A DNA stretch of 64,000 bases from Silybum marianum (Eukaryota > Streptophyta > Magnoliopsida > Asterales > Asteraceae), in contig CM072531.1 of the NCBI GenBank assembly GCA_036898165.1, positions 11,574,001-11,638,000 on the forward strand, written 5' to 3'. The notes under the pieces are model-generated. The model ran no database searches, was not told the origin of the DNA, and saw only the letters and a program-made list of their open reading frames with translations. Within the stretch, counting starts at the first letter, position 1; each line of letters begins with the position of its first letter. Below are positions 1 to 9,983 of this stretch, one piece after another. The translations under genes were made by a program, and so were the position numbers.

Positions 1-710
1 CTTGTTTGATGAAAAATATAATGTAAAAAAGGTGTTTTTATATTGGTTTTTATGGGTTTGTAATATATTTGTGGTTCTGTTTGTTTATCGTCCTATATAT
101 ATCTGTACTACTTTAATATTCATTTGAGTAAAAAGTCTTAAATACAACTCATAAGGCATAAGTTACAACTATTTTATGCATTAAATCTAAAAAACTCTTA
201 ATAACAAGTGAGAAAGCACAAGATACAAGTTACTTATGCACCTTTATTATCCCATACACTAGCGTTGCTGAGGTAGGTAACTGAATAGTTTTCTTTTCTT
301 TGTGCAGTATCTTCCTTTTCCATGTTTATGTATGACTTTTCAATATGATTTTAGGCCATTCAAAATTCAATTGTATTCAACGATTTCAAAATTTGAATCG
401 CATTTCGTGCTCCAAAATCTTCTCTTCACTCTCCACCTCCTTGGTTTTCAGCTTAGAGTCTTTCATCTACTTAATCAATTGGATTTTTACGGTAAAGGTA
501 TGCTTTGTTTAGGTTATGGTTTTCAACTTAGAGTCTTTATTTAACATAATTCTTCCCCGGTTTTCATAAACATAAAATGCCTTCTGTTTCAAGAACATTA
601 AGCCAATTGAGTGGTTCAAGAATTGGGTGTTTTTCTTTGCTTCCATTTGACTATAAAGTTGCAACAAGTGTTTTAGTAGCTTGACCCTAATCTTAATTTC
701 CTTCTTTTAA
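1..710. other. AT-rich left edge, no gene resolved
   Basis: No convincing coding region is seen. Two imperfect copies of a stretch of about 50 bases (near 130-180 and 190-240) share runs such as ACAACTNATAAGGCA. The phrase GGTTTTCARCTTAGAGTCTTT occurs near 443 and 518. A short frame near 608-628 (residues IKPIEWFK) could be a decayed piece of the upstream NAP1-related exon, which normally reads ATPIKWK, but this is weak. The rest looks like intron or intergenic DNA. Confidence 0.35.
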
Positions 711-1234
711 AAGGGTGTTCCTGATGGGGTTGCTCACGACCACCATGACAACAAGAAGAGAGGAAACAAGCGGTGCCATGAAGATGATATGTTATTAATG
801 TTCATGTGTTTGTTTATCGTTTCAGCCACCATGTTTCTTTCTTTGCATATATATATATATATTTGTATATCGAGATGCAGCTTCTTTTGCTGGTCCAGTA
901 AGACTCAACAGAAAGATGTGACGGATGAAATTCATGATGAAGTATGCATGTTGTTTATAAATTGATCAAATTTAACCTTTACTCATCCAACTGTTACAAT
1001 CATTTACTTTTTACCATGTCTAGTTTTACAGGTTGCCGAAATAATTTGGGAGGATTTCTGGACCAATCCTCTTGCGTATTTCAACAATGTAGCCCCTATT
1101 TACCTTTTCATTTTGAGTTTATTGTGACTTGTTGTTTACTGATTATATTTTGCACAGTTTATCCGTTCAAGGATGTAGATGAAGAAGATGGTGATGAAGG
1201 TGAGGAAGAAGATGGTGATGAAGGTGATGAAGAG
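711..1234 (+). pseudogene. NAP1/SET-related protein (NRP1/NRP2-like) exons, partial gene
   Basis: Four exon-like blocks lie in order on the + strand. 711-789 encodes KGVPDGVAHD then KKRGNKR. 881-941 encodes FFCWSSKTQQKDVTDEIHDE and ends at a GT donor. 1032-1088 follows a TTTTACAG acceptor, encodes VAEIIWEDFWTNPLAYFNN and ends at GT. 1172-1234 encodes the acidic run DVDEEDGDEGEEEDGDEGDEE and ends at GT. The order (GNKR, FF.W, QQKD, EI.DEVAEII.ED.W.NPL.YFNN, acidic tail) is that of plant NRP1/NRP2, nuclear H2A/H2B chaperones of the NAP1/SET family that act in nucleosome assembly. The earthmuff and dimerisation exons are not seen and may lie left of the window. No terminal exon with a stop is found. 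The last acceptor would be AAG, because the CAG upstream leads into a stop. It may therefore be a 3'-truncated gene or a pseudogene. The family call is firm; intactness is not. Confidence 0.7.
845..869. repeat. AT microsatellite inside the NRP-like intron
   Basis: Short (AT)n run just upstream of the FFCW exon, in a position that fits the AT-rich 3' part of an intron. Confidence 0.7.
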
Positions 1235-2512
1235 GTAAAAAAGGCCTTGATTTCTTTCTTTTTTCTCGTCCTTTCTTTTTGTACAACAACTCTTACCATT
1301 CCAATCACTCTTATCATTCCAGCAAGATATACTTGGATTATTTGGTTTGTATAGTGAAATCATATTCTTCTTTCGATTTTAAGTTTATTATTACCATGAT
1401 ATGAATCGAATCACCTAGGACGAAAAGCTAATTTAATCTAACCATTGCGAGATTTAATCGTTCTCCTTTGATATTGTGTGGATATACGATTTTTTGTGTT
1501 CTTTAGGGGTGAGTTAAGTTTGTAACAGGGACAGACTCAAAAGAAAATTTATACGATGGCATCATACAATATATGACAAAATTTAATTATGAAAGCATGG
1601 TTTTTTTGGGCGTGTGTTTATGTTTTTACTTACGTTCAAGATCGTTCGATATGTTCTTAGCCTAATTCCACCTTTTCGAGATATTTTTAAAGTTTATTTT
1701 TTAAAGTTTTTCTTTAACGATTTTGAGGGGCTTTTTCAGTTTTTTTGGTTGATTTCAAGAGTTCTTTATTTTTTTGGTTGATTTTGAGGTAAGGTTCCAC
1801 CTTATTGAACTTCTGAATATCATACAGTTGCACCGTTAATAAACCCAAAAAATTTACCCTTCGACAAAGATATAATACGGTGGCACGTGCCACCGTATGC
1901 ACCCAAGCAGGATTGTCACTGGTTTGTAAATCACTAAGGCAAAAAGGGATATAGGAGCTTGTTAAATTTAGGAGTTAACTAAGGTGGGAATGTGAGAGGG
2001 AGTACATGTTATAAGATTAGCTAAAAATGATTACAGTCATTGTAAGTAAGATTCAGGGGCTGTTTAAGAGGTAAATCCAACAGTATATCGTGCAAGTTCC
2101 TTTTGGTTTTGATCCCTTTGAAGCACCTTCCATCATCTTTCAGGGATTTGACTGCACAAGTCTCACTCGGTAGCAACTGTAAGGTGATAAGAATCTTGAT
2201 TTAAGCAAGAGTTCCCTAATTTAAGATGCATTTTTATTATACTTTACTATATTCTAATTTATTGAAACTTTGCTATTTGGTTATCTAGCTATTTAAGTGC
2301 ATGTGCAACAATAACGCATGTACCATTGTGTAGTACATATTTTTATTTGGTTTTTTGAACATATAAATTAATATATTATTGGATGTGTAGTTACGTTCTT
2401 CAAGTAAAGTTTTAATGTTATCCGATATACTTATTATATACGTTGATACTAGGACCAAAATAAGTCGAATGTATTATTTGTGAATTATGATTTCCTCTTT
2501 GAACCTTTCAAG
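1235..2512. other. Non-coding stretch after the NRP-like exons
   Basis: No homology-bearing frame is recognised. The acidic NRP tail does not continue here. Low-complexity T-rich DNA lies around 1680-1790. The only sharp structure is a perfect palindrome at 1875-1898, listed separately. Confidence 0.5.
1875..1898. repeat. 24-bp perfect palindrome centred on a G-box
   Basis: The left arm ATACGGTGGCAC is followed directly by its reverse complement, with no spacer. The centre is CACGTG (1884-1889), the plant G-box core bound by bZIP and bHLH factors. No gene start is obvious next to it, so a regulatory role is only possible. Confidence 0.6.
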
Positions 2513-3050
2513 TAGGGGTGTGCAAAACCCGATCTCCCCCGAATAACCAGTCCTACCCGATCCGAACCTCCTCCCTTAAGCGAATACCCGACATTATTTG
2601 AAACCGACACCTGATATCCGATTTTTATAGTAGGATTATAGGATTTGCATTGGGTTTGCATTTTGGCCCTTGAACTCGCCCGAATATCCGATTAACTTAA
2701 GTATACTTATGGATTATAGTAGTTATAGCCTATTTCTATAATTCTAATATTCTATTATGCTTAATTGTTTACAACTTCCATGTTTTTAAGTTTGAACGAC
2801 CGTTCACAATAGAGAGGGGGAGAGCATATCACTTAATGTTATCACCCATTCATATCACTTTCATTGTTTCCAAAAACCAGAATGGACATAATTCATGGTT
2901 ATTGTGAGTATAGAAGAAATAGGGGTGTATATCAGGTTATATACCACATGTGTTGCTCTTTAATTCATTTGCAGTTTTGCACGAAATCATACTTTTGAAG
3001 AAGACCAACTCTTATCGAAAGGAACTGCATCGCGCGGGTACACAACTAGT
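2513..3050. mobile_element. Possible hAT-type MITE remnant and unassigned sequence
   Basis: Starts with TAGGGGTGTGCAAAACCCG, a phrase common at the ends of plant hAT-derived miniature elements, followed by CCCGA-rich repeats to about 2695. A matching inverted end (CACACCCCTA) was not found downstream, so the element is incomplete or misassigned. A second TAGGGGTGT occurs at about 2924. The remainder shows nothing coding. Confidence 0.25.
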
Positions 3051-3054
3051 ATAC

Positions 3055-3079
3055 ATATATATATATATATATATATATA
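3055..3079. repeat. (TA)n microsatellite
   Basis: About 13 TA units directly before the GGGGCGTG sequence. Confidence 0.85.
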
Positions 3080-3108
3080 GGGGCGTGTTTAAATAAAACT
3101 CATCTTTT

Positions 3109-3212
3109 ATTGTGCACGTAAGGACAAATGAAAGCGAGACACGTGTCCCTTGTGCCCAAAATTGTGCACGTGAGGACAAATTTGAGCGCGAGACGTGTCC
3201 ACTACGCCCAAA
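3109..3212. repeat. Two tandem 52-bp repeats with ACGTG cores
   Basis: Copies 3109-3160 and 3161-3212 both begin ATTGTGCACGT and end CGCCCAAA or TGCCCAAA. Each contains GTGCACGT and a GACACGTGTCC or GACGTGTCC core. They lie just upstream of the C1 LTR. Their origin is unknown. Confidence 0.75.
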
Positions 3213-3238
3213 GGTTATTCATCCTGAATTTTTAGTCA

Positions 3239-3739
3239 TGTCTTTATGTAAAAAGTATGAAGAAGACTTTCTTGAAGACTAAGTATACTTCTCCAAAAGT
3301 AGCTCTCATGCAGTCCAGAAGTCATCCAGAGACAGAGCCTCCTTTGGATACAAGGAAGCCTTGATGAAGGTGTTGGATGACATGGCATAACCATTCTAAC
3401 AAACTCTAACAAACCAAGTTATAGATTCCTCCTACGTGTCATTGTGTAATAGGTTAGTTCTTTGGCTTGTGTACTTAAACTAGTATAAATAGTGGAGTGT
3501 ACTTCATAGATAAATGTTGGTTGAAAAAGAGAGCTTACGAGAGTTCACTGTATTGTGCGTACTGTAACCAATTATCTTTTGATTGAAATACATTGACTGT
3601 TGTGCTATCAATCAGTTTAATCTTTTAAATTAACCAATTCTAGTTTGCTTGTTGATTACATAACTATTTCTGCTTACTGTTCGATAAATCAACCGTAATC
3701 ACCATCTATTGAGTATAAAACGGGATCTAGGTTCCAACA
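3239..3739 (+). repeat. C1 5' LTR
   Basis: Ends in GGTTCCAACA immediately before a tRNA-Met-type primer site, as in C2 and C7. It has a TATAAATAG box at 3484-3492 and a purine/pyrimidine layout like the other LTRs here. The start near TGTCTTTATG is tentative. Confidence 0.55.
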
Positions 3740-3741
3740 TT

Positions 3742-3753
3742 TGATATCAGAGA
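3742..3753 (+). other. C1 primer binding site (degenerate)
   Basis: TGATATCAGAGA follows the LTR end by two bases. It matches the usual TGGTATCAGAGC (complement of the initiator tRNA-Met 3' end) except for two changes. Confidence 0.7.
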
Positions 3754-3868
3754 GAACTAATCAATCAATTGATTAGCCGATCTAATCCAGTATGGAGAAA
3801 TCCCCACTCAACTAGAATTTCTCGATTTTAATTATTGTTTTAAATTCATATGCTATTTTGCGAAGTTT

Positions 3869-4452
3869 TTGTTGTTGAATCACAAATTTCTTCAAATCAG
3901 TGGTACTTTGCAATTAGATCTAATCTTGGCAATTCAAGATGACATATTCCAGTCACTTGATTCATGTGAAACTGCGAATTATCTATGGGATCAACTGGCA
4001 AATCAACTGGAAGGTGGAGCCAAAATGCAAAAGAGCAAAAGGGCACATGCTCTAAATGCCTACAACAACTTCCAAGCTTTACCAGAAGAAACCTTGGAAT
4101 AGACATACCACAGATTTATCACTGTGATCAATCAATGCAAAAGATGTGACATAACAAGGTCACAGGAAGACATTAATGTCTTGTTCTTAAAACTTCTGAA
4201 TGAGAAGTGGTCAAATATGTCTATGTCACTTCAAAAAAACCAAGATATGGAGCAATACTTTCTGCATGATGTCTTCAGAACACTTCAAGCTTATGAAAAA
4301 CAAGTTCAGAAGAAGAATACAAGTGTTGGTGGTCCTCTGGACTTAGTTTCTGAATATAAAGAAAAAAACATGGACTTAATTTCAGAAGATGATGAAATAA
4401 ATGCTTTTGCTGAATCTCTGGCGATGATCACCAAACAATTTACCAGAAAGTT
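3869..4452 (+). pseudogene. C1 gag, middle portion
   Basis: Copia gag (UBN2-type) core. The residues DDIFQSLDSCETANYLWDQL, then LPEETLE, NQCKRCDITRSQED and SMSLQKNQDME line up with C2 gag (5470-6070) and C7 gag (57360-57950). About 90 N-terminal residues are absent, and the leader joins directly to the core. A TAG at about 4100 replaces the CAG seen in C2. The frame continues to TKQFTRKF, where it runs into the truncated LTR of C2. Gag forms the virus-like particle that packages element RNA; this copy could not. Confidence 0.8.
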
Positions 4453-4453
4453 T

Positions 4454-4876
4454 GAAACTGATCTTTCCAGAAGGTTGGGCATCTTCTGGATATTACTTTA
4501 CGAATTACACGTGACTTAATGACATGGCCAGTCATGCTTCTCGTGCATAACATAATTTGTTTGAAGATTTGCTTACGTGTCAATACGTGATAGGACAGCG
4601 CTTAACTTTCTTATTTGTAAGCGTATAAATAGAAGCAATTATCACTGTATTAGATTTCGATAGAAATTGGAGAGAATTCTTTAGAGTAATTTGTAATAAC
4701 GTACTATAATCATCGGCACCTTGAGTGAAATACAAATTACAATTAATCTTCATATTGTTCTTCCTTTACTGTTTACAATTCTAGTTTATAGTTGATTAAT
4801 TTGCTTCCGCTCACTGCTCTTACTATTTGTGCTTAATCAACTTTATCTTAGTATACAAGGGATCTTGGTTCCAACA
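4454..4876 (+). repeat. C2 5' LTR, 5'-truncated
   Basis: Aligns with the 3' LTR (20848-21384) from about its base 105 onward. The first part, including the TGTTATAATT start, is missing and C1 gag joins directly. TATAAATAG is at 4624-4632. It ends GGTTCCAACA. Confidence 0.85.
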
Positions 4877-5162
4877 ATTGGTATCAGAGCATGATAATCA
4901 ATCTATTGATTATTCGATCTAGCCCGATTTGGAGAAATCCCCACTCAACTAGAATTTTTCTCTAATTTTAAGCTACTGTTTTTCACTCTACGCTGTTTAG
5001 TAGTTTTTATTGTTCTTATACAATTTTCTCAATTTCAGTGGTATTTTTAGCTTAAATCTGAGTTTTGCAGTTCATGGACAACCGTTTTTAGATTCGGTAA
5101 ATTTAAATCGTTCTTAATTTTCAATTTCCTCTCGAAATTCTCATACTCTGTTTTTCACTATA
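4877..5162 (+). other. C2 primer binding site and leader
   Basis: TGGTATCAGAGC at 4879-4890 is the canonical copia primer site for initiator tRNA-Met. The remaining leader to the gag ATG shows no other feature. Confidence 0.9.
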
Positions 5163-8140
5163 ATGGCAAATCGAAATCTAAATGCCATATACAGCTCCGG
5201 CTCATTAACTAAACCTCCCACTCTACTCAGGGTTGAATATCCCTAGTGGAAAATTCGCATGATCAATTTCTTTGAAGGTATAGATCTTGATCTATACGCT
5301 TCTGTGCTGAATGGTCCTTTTATTCCAGTTACCACTATTCTCCGAGTACCTGCAACTGACACCACTGAAGAAATTCCAGCAAGGCAGGTTCCAAAGGAAA
5401 GGAAGGACTGGAATGAGGAAGATAAGAAGAAAATTGAAGTTGATCAAAGGGCAAAAAGACTTCTCATAATGGAACTTCCCAATGAAATCTTTCAATCTCT
5501 TGATCAATGTGATTCTGCTAAAGATCTATGGGATCAGTTAGCCAATCAACTTGTAGGAGGCTCCAAGATGAAGACAAATAGAAGAGCTCAAGCACTGAAT
5601 TAGTGTAACAACTTTCAGGCCCTTCCAGAAGAAACTCTTGAGCAGACATATCATAGATTCAATACATTAATCAATCAAAGTAAAAGATATGACACCATCA
5701 GATCACAAGAAGATAACAATGTTCTGTTTCTCAAACGTCTGAATCCTGAATGGTCAAATTTGTCAATGTCACTACAAGTGAACCAAGATTTGGAGCAGTG
5801 ATCTTTGCATGATGTGTTTGGAACTCTTCAGACTCATCAGAAGGAGGTGCTATTAAAGAAAGTGAGCATTGGTGGTCCCTTGGCCCTTATTTCTGAATCT
5901 AGAGGGTCAGGGAGGAGAAATAGAGAATCTGAGAAGAAAGGGAAGACTAAGGCCCTGAACTCAGAGACTGATTCAGAAGCTGGTCTCTCTAGTTCAGAAG
6001 ATGATGAGATCAATTCGTTTGCTGAGTCTTTGGCTCTTATTACCAAACAATTTACAAGGAAGTTTGGTAATCGTTCATTTCAGAACAAAAGCAAGTATGA
6101 TAACTGAAATGAACGCCCTACTCAAACTTATGTACAAAGACTAGAAGGTCAAAGAGTTGAGAAGACAGAAGAGGAGAATAAGGAAGATAAGTTAAAGAAG
6201 AAGAAGGATGTATGCTACAGATGTGGCAAACCGGGCCACTATTCCAAAGAATGCAAAGGTGTTATCATTAAAGACAACTTGTACTACAAAAATAAGTACA
6301 AGTACAACCAAGATATAAGAGCCAAATATGCTGAACATGAGAACTGTTATCTGACCAGTCAAGCGATGCATAAGCCATGTTCTGCGGAATGGCTATGACC
6401 AGTGATGTAGAGGATCAACCTTCTGAAACCCCGGTTTGCATTACCTCTAAACCCTCCGAACCTTCTAAACTTGAACAAACCATTTTAAACTTAACTTTTG
6501 ATTTTGAAAATCTTAAACAAAAGCTTCTGAATGAAAAGAAAATAAGAAAAGATCTTGATAAATCATTCGCTCTTGTTGACAAAGAAAGAAACATTTTTAA
6601 AAGAGAAATGAAAATTCTCACAGAAGAAAAGCAAGAACTTTTTATGGAAAATCAGAAAATTTCCAAACTCAAAACATCTTCAGAGATCTTATTAAAAGAT
6701 AAAATCGATGAGCTAAATACACTTCTGTTGGCTAAGGATAAAGAGCTTGAAGCTAAGGAAAGTGACAAATTAAATTTTGTAGCACTTAAATACAAAAATA
6801 TTGATCTTCAGAAGAAGGACCTCTTGATTAAAAAAATATCAAGACGCTCAGAAGGAGCATGAACAAATAAATATACAAGTTGGGAAAACAGGTCTTGGTT
6901 TCGATGACCTGGATCCTTACACTTGTAAAAAGAGATCTACTTTAGATTCTGTATTTTGTATGAGCAAAGAACAAAAACCCGTTTTTCCTGTTTTATATAA
7001 ACAATCAGTATTTAAAAGGTCAAAATATTAGAAAGGACATCAAGTACGAAAACTCAAATACAAAAATATAAATTATTCTTCTGAAAGAATAAGTCAAGTT
7101 GATCTTAAACTTGTTCAGAAGAAGAACGCTGTTTTTAATTTTGGTTCATTCACTCATATAACGTTAAATCCAGAAGCTGATGAGTTCATACAAATACATG
7201 CAGAAGAAGAACAAAGACTCAAGGTTCAAAAGGATATTCTTCAAACTCTGGATGAAGGTGCTATTCAAAGTCGTACTGAACTTAAAATAATATCTCTTCA
7301 AAAGGAACAAGAAGAAAAATCTTTAACTTTTGAAAACCATCCTGAGATAATTCCCTGTTCTTTAATTGATTTAAATCTTTGTCAAGAAACGAACAAAGAT
7401 AAATTTGATGTTTATCCTTGGGAAAACGACGATCAAAATTATGATGATTTCTTTGACATGTCAGATAAATTACTCATTTAGTTTGAAAATCGTATGCCTT
7501 TTACTTATGTCCCGTTAAAAACTTGTATAAAGGATAGCTCTGCTCCCTTTATGTATACAAATGAACCACCAGAAGTAAGGGCTGCTGGATCGGAGGTTAA
7601 AATACTTCCAAATGGCATACCAACAATCTCTGTTCCTCCAAAAGAACAGAGAAAAGAGGTTCCATTCATCCAGATTTTCTGGGTATGTGCATTCAAGCTA
7701 AGACTTGTCTTGATCTTGAAAAGGAATCAACAATCAAGAAGAAAGCTAATTTTGAACAAAAATCTTAGATTCCACAGCCTCAGAAGAATAATAAGCTCAA
7801 AAGAGAACAAAAAGCTAAATGAAAATTTAATGATCATGTTTCTTCTGTTTAGTAAATTGGCCAAAAGTTCAAAGAAAATGGACTCCAAAGAAGAAGACTA
7901 CAGAGAAGAATTCACGTGTTCTGATGCATAAGTCTAGGCTAGATGAGAAGTTCAATCGAATAACTGATGCTAGAATAGACAACAATAAGAACTATTGTAA
8001 TTATCATTCTAGAAATGAAAATTCAATGAATTATTTTATGTCTCAGAACTCTGAATGCTTCTCTCTATTTCTTAAACTAAAATAGTTCTTCTCAAGTTCA
8101 CATTATTTTCCTTCTAACTTCAATTAGCGCTCAAACTTAT
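5163..8140 (+). pseudogene. C2 gag and gag-to-protease spacer
   Basis: The start ATG at 5163 gives MANRNLNAIY, as in C7 (57065). The gag core runs to about 6110, with in-frame stops at about 5247, 5601, 5799 and 6105. The CCHC zinc knuckle CYRCGKPGHYSKEC lies near 6212-6253 and is intact. A Lys/Glu-rich, coiled-coil-like section follows (6377-6862), then the conserved GLGF.DLDPYTC segment (about 6893-6925) and an acidic DVYPWEND segment near 7407. Several frame changes lie after 6840. This is the structural protein region; the long charged part before protease is typical of this lineage but has no known activity that I can name. Confidence 0.8.
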
Positions 8141-8910
8141 AAAACCAGAAGAAAAAGGGTAAACCAGAAGCATCTGGAAAACCTGCAAGTTCTTCTGGGT
8201 ATCTAAATCTCTCTGATTCTGTATTGCAGAAACAGCGTGTGCACATCTGGTATCTTGACTCTGGATGCTCGAGGCACATGACTGGTACAAGAAACTTACT
8301 CTCCATGTTTAAAGATAAACCAGTTGAGCAGTAACGTTTAGAGACAACGGAAAGGGTCAAATAAAAGGTTATGGTACTCTTCAAGAAGGAAACGTAACCT
8401 TATCCAAGGTTGCCCGCATTTCTGGTCTAAAACATAATCTTCTTAGTGTAAGTCAACTATGTGATGCTAAAATGTATGTTGTGTTAGATGAAAAGCATTG
8501 TTACTTACTATCCAAGGAAGGTCAAGAGCTATGGAGAGCTGACAGAAAAGGTAACCTATATATGATGAACTTCACTTCCAAAAATGGTACAGTAACCCTC
8601 TATCTTATCTCCAAGAAGAATGAAGTAGCTTGGCTCTGGTATCACAAGATATCTCATCTAAATTTCAGAATCTTGAAATGCTTGTGAAACATAACCTGGT
8701 TGAGGGCCTCCCAGAGGTTCACTTCCAGAAGGATCATCTCTGCCCTGCTTGTGAGATGGGAAAAATAAAAAGAGCTTCCCACAAAACAAAGAGTGTATCA
8801 CCTTAGGCAGATCCAATATCGGCCGTGGAGAGGAGTGATGCTGGGTTCATAAGTAAACCTTAGCCTTCCTAAACACAACGCGTTTTGGGGCCACACGCAA
8901 GGCAGATTCT

Positions 8911-8989
8911 TGGAAATCTGTGGTTAAGCGTGCTTGGGTGGGAGTAGTACCAAGATGGGTGACCCCACGGGAACTCCTCGCCGTGTCGC
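8911..8989 (+). other. 5S-rRNA-like segment in Cassandra LTR1, copy 1
   Basis: Matches the 3' two-thirds of plant 5S rRNA: GTTAAGCGTGCTTGGG (A-box region), GTAGTACCAAGATGGGTGAC (C-box region) and GGGAACTCCTCG. The GTGTCGCC at the end is changed relative to copy 2. This is a Pol III-type internal promoter carried by the element, not a 5S gene. Confidence 0.8.
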
Positions 8990-9256
8990 CAAAAACAAAT
9001 CCGTGCGGCTTAGGCCAAAGTAGACAATATTGTGTCGTGGTAAGGATGGGTGTTACAAATGGTATTAGAGCCGCTTCTGTGTCGTTCGGGATGTGGGGAA
9101 AACCTCATCAAGGACGATGAGTCCCTAAGGCGGGGTGTTTGTAACACCTTAGGCAGATCCCATATCGGCCATGGACAGGAGTGATGCTGGGTTCATAAGT
9201 AAAACTTGGCCTTCCTAAACACAACGGGTTTTGGGGCCACACGCAAGGCAGGTTCT

Positions 9257-9336
9257 TGGAACTCTGTGGTTAAACGCGCTTGGGTGGGAGTAGTACCAGG
9301 ATGGGTGATCCCCTGGGAAGTCCTCGCCAGGTTGCC
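9257..9336 (+). other. 5S-rRNA-like segment in Cassandra LTR2, copy 1
   Basis: Reads GAACTCTGTGGTTAAACGCG, then TACCAGGATGGGTGATCCCC and TGGGAAGTCCTCG. It is closer to consensus 5S at AGGATGGGTGA than LTR1. The LTR lacks the 52 bases that follow this block in LTR1. Confidence 0.8.
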
Positions 9337-9983
9337 AGGAGGGGTGTTACATCATTCTTGTACTAGATCTCTACAATTGCTACACGTTGACCTCTGTGGT
9401 CCCATTGCAGTGTAAATTCTCTTTGGAAAGAAATAAATTCTTGTGATAATTGATGAATATTCCAGGTACACTTGGCTTGCTTTTGTTAGACAGAAGTCAG
9501 AAGTCCCAGTTGTTTTAATTAACATGATGAAGAGGATACAGGGCTTCTGCCACGCCAACCTGACACGACACGACACGTTCGCCAGGTCTAGTAGTTGAGA
9601 AGTGACAATAGTACTGAGTTCGAGAAAGCCAAAGTTGATGAGTATCTAACCCATGAAGGAGTCTCTCAAAACTTCTCAGCTGCACGTACCCCTCAACAAA
9701 ATGGTGAGGTGGAATGAAGAAATCGCACATTAGTCAAAGCAGCAAGAACAATGCTTGCAGCTTTTGAATTACCCACACATTTCTGGGCTGCGGCTGTCTC
9801 TACTACTTGTTTTACACAAAACAGATCTATAATTGTCAAGAGACATCTCAAAACTTCTTATGAGCTTATAAATAATAGATAACCTACAGTTAAATTCTTA
9901 CACATTTTTACCGTAGGTGCTTTATTCTGAATAATCATGACACACTAAGAAAATTCGACAAGAAATCTGATGAAGATAAATTT

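Larger units (their letters stand above)
8794..9351 (+). mobile_element. Cassandra-type TRIM in C2 integrase, copy 1
   Basis: LTR1 is 8794-9057 and LTR2 is 9140-9351. Both have TGTAACACC-type starts (LTR1 is mutated to TGTATCACC) and GGTGTTACA ends. Between them lie a primer site (AATGGTATTAGAGCC, 9058-9072) and a purine-rich GGCGGGGTG before LTR2. Each LTR contains 5S-rRNA-like sequence, the hallmark of Cassandra. It has no coding capacity and depends on other elements. It splits integrase between KTKS and HSC. No 5-bp target duplication is visible. Confidence 0.85.

Noticed and set aside
302..544. 80-codon frame near the left edge
   Set aside because: No motif or homology, low-complexity composition, and overlaps repeated phrases; likely chance.
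944..1354. 136-codon continuous frame through the NRP-like region
   Set aside because: It reads through two introns; the exon pieces with splice sites explain the conserved residues better.
8911..9336. Functional 5S rRNA genes
   Set aside because: The 5S-like blocks are incomplete, sit inside LTRs with TRIM structure and are not in a 5S array.
8920..9415. Short plus-strand frames of 66-69 codons starting MVKRAWVGVV and MAFLNTTGFG
   Set aside because: They are translations of the 5S-like parts of the Cassandra LTRs, repeated wherever the LTR is; no protein is expected.
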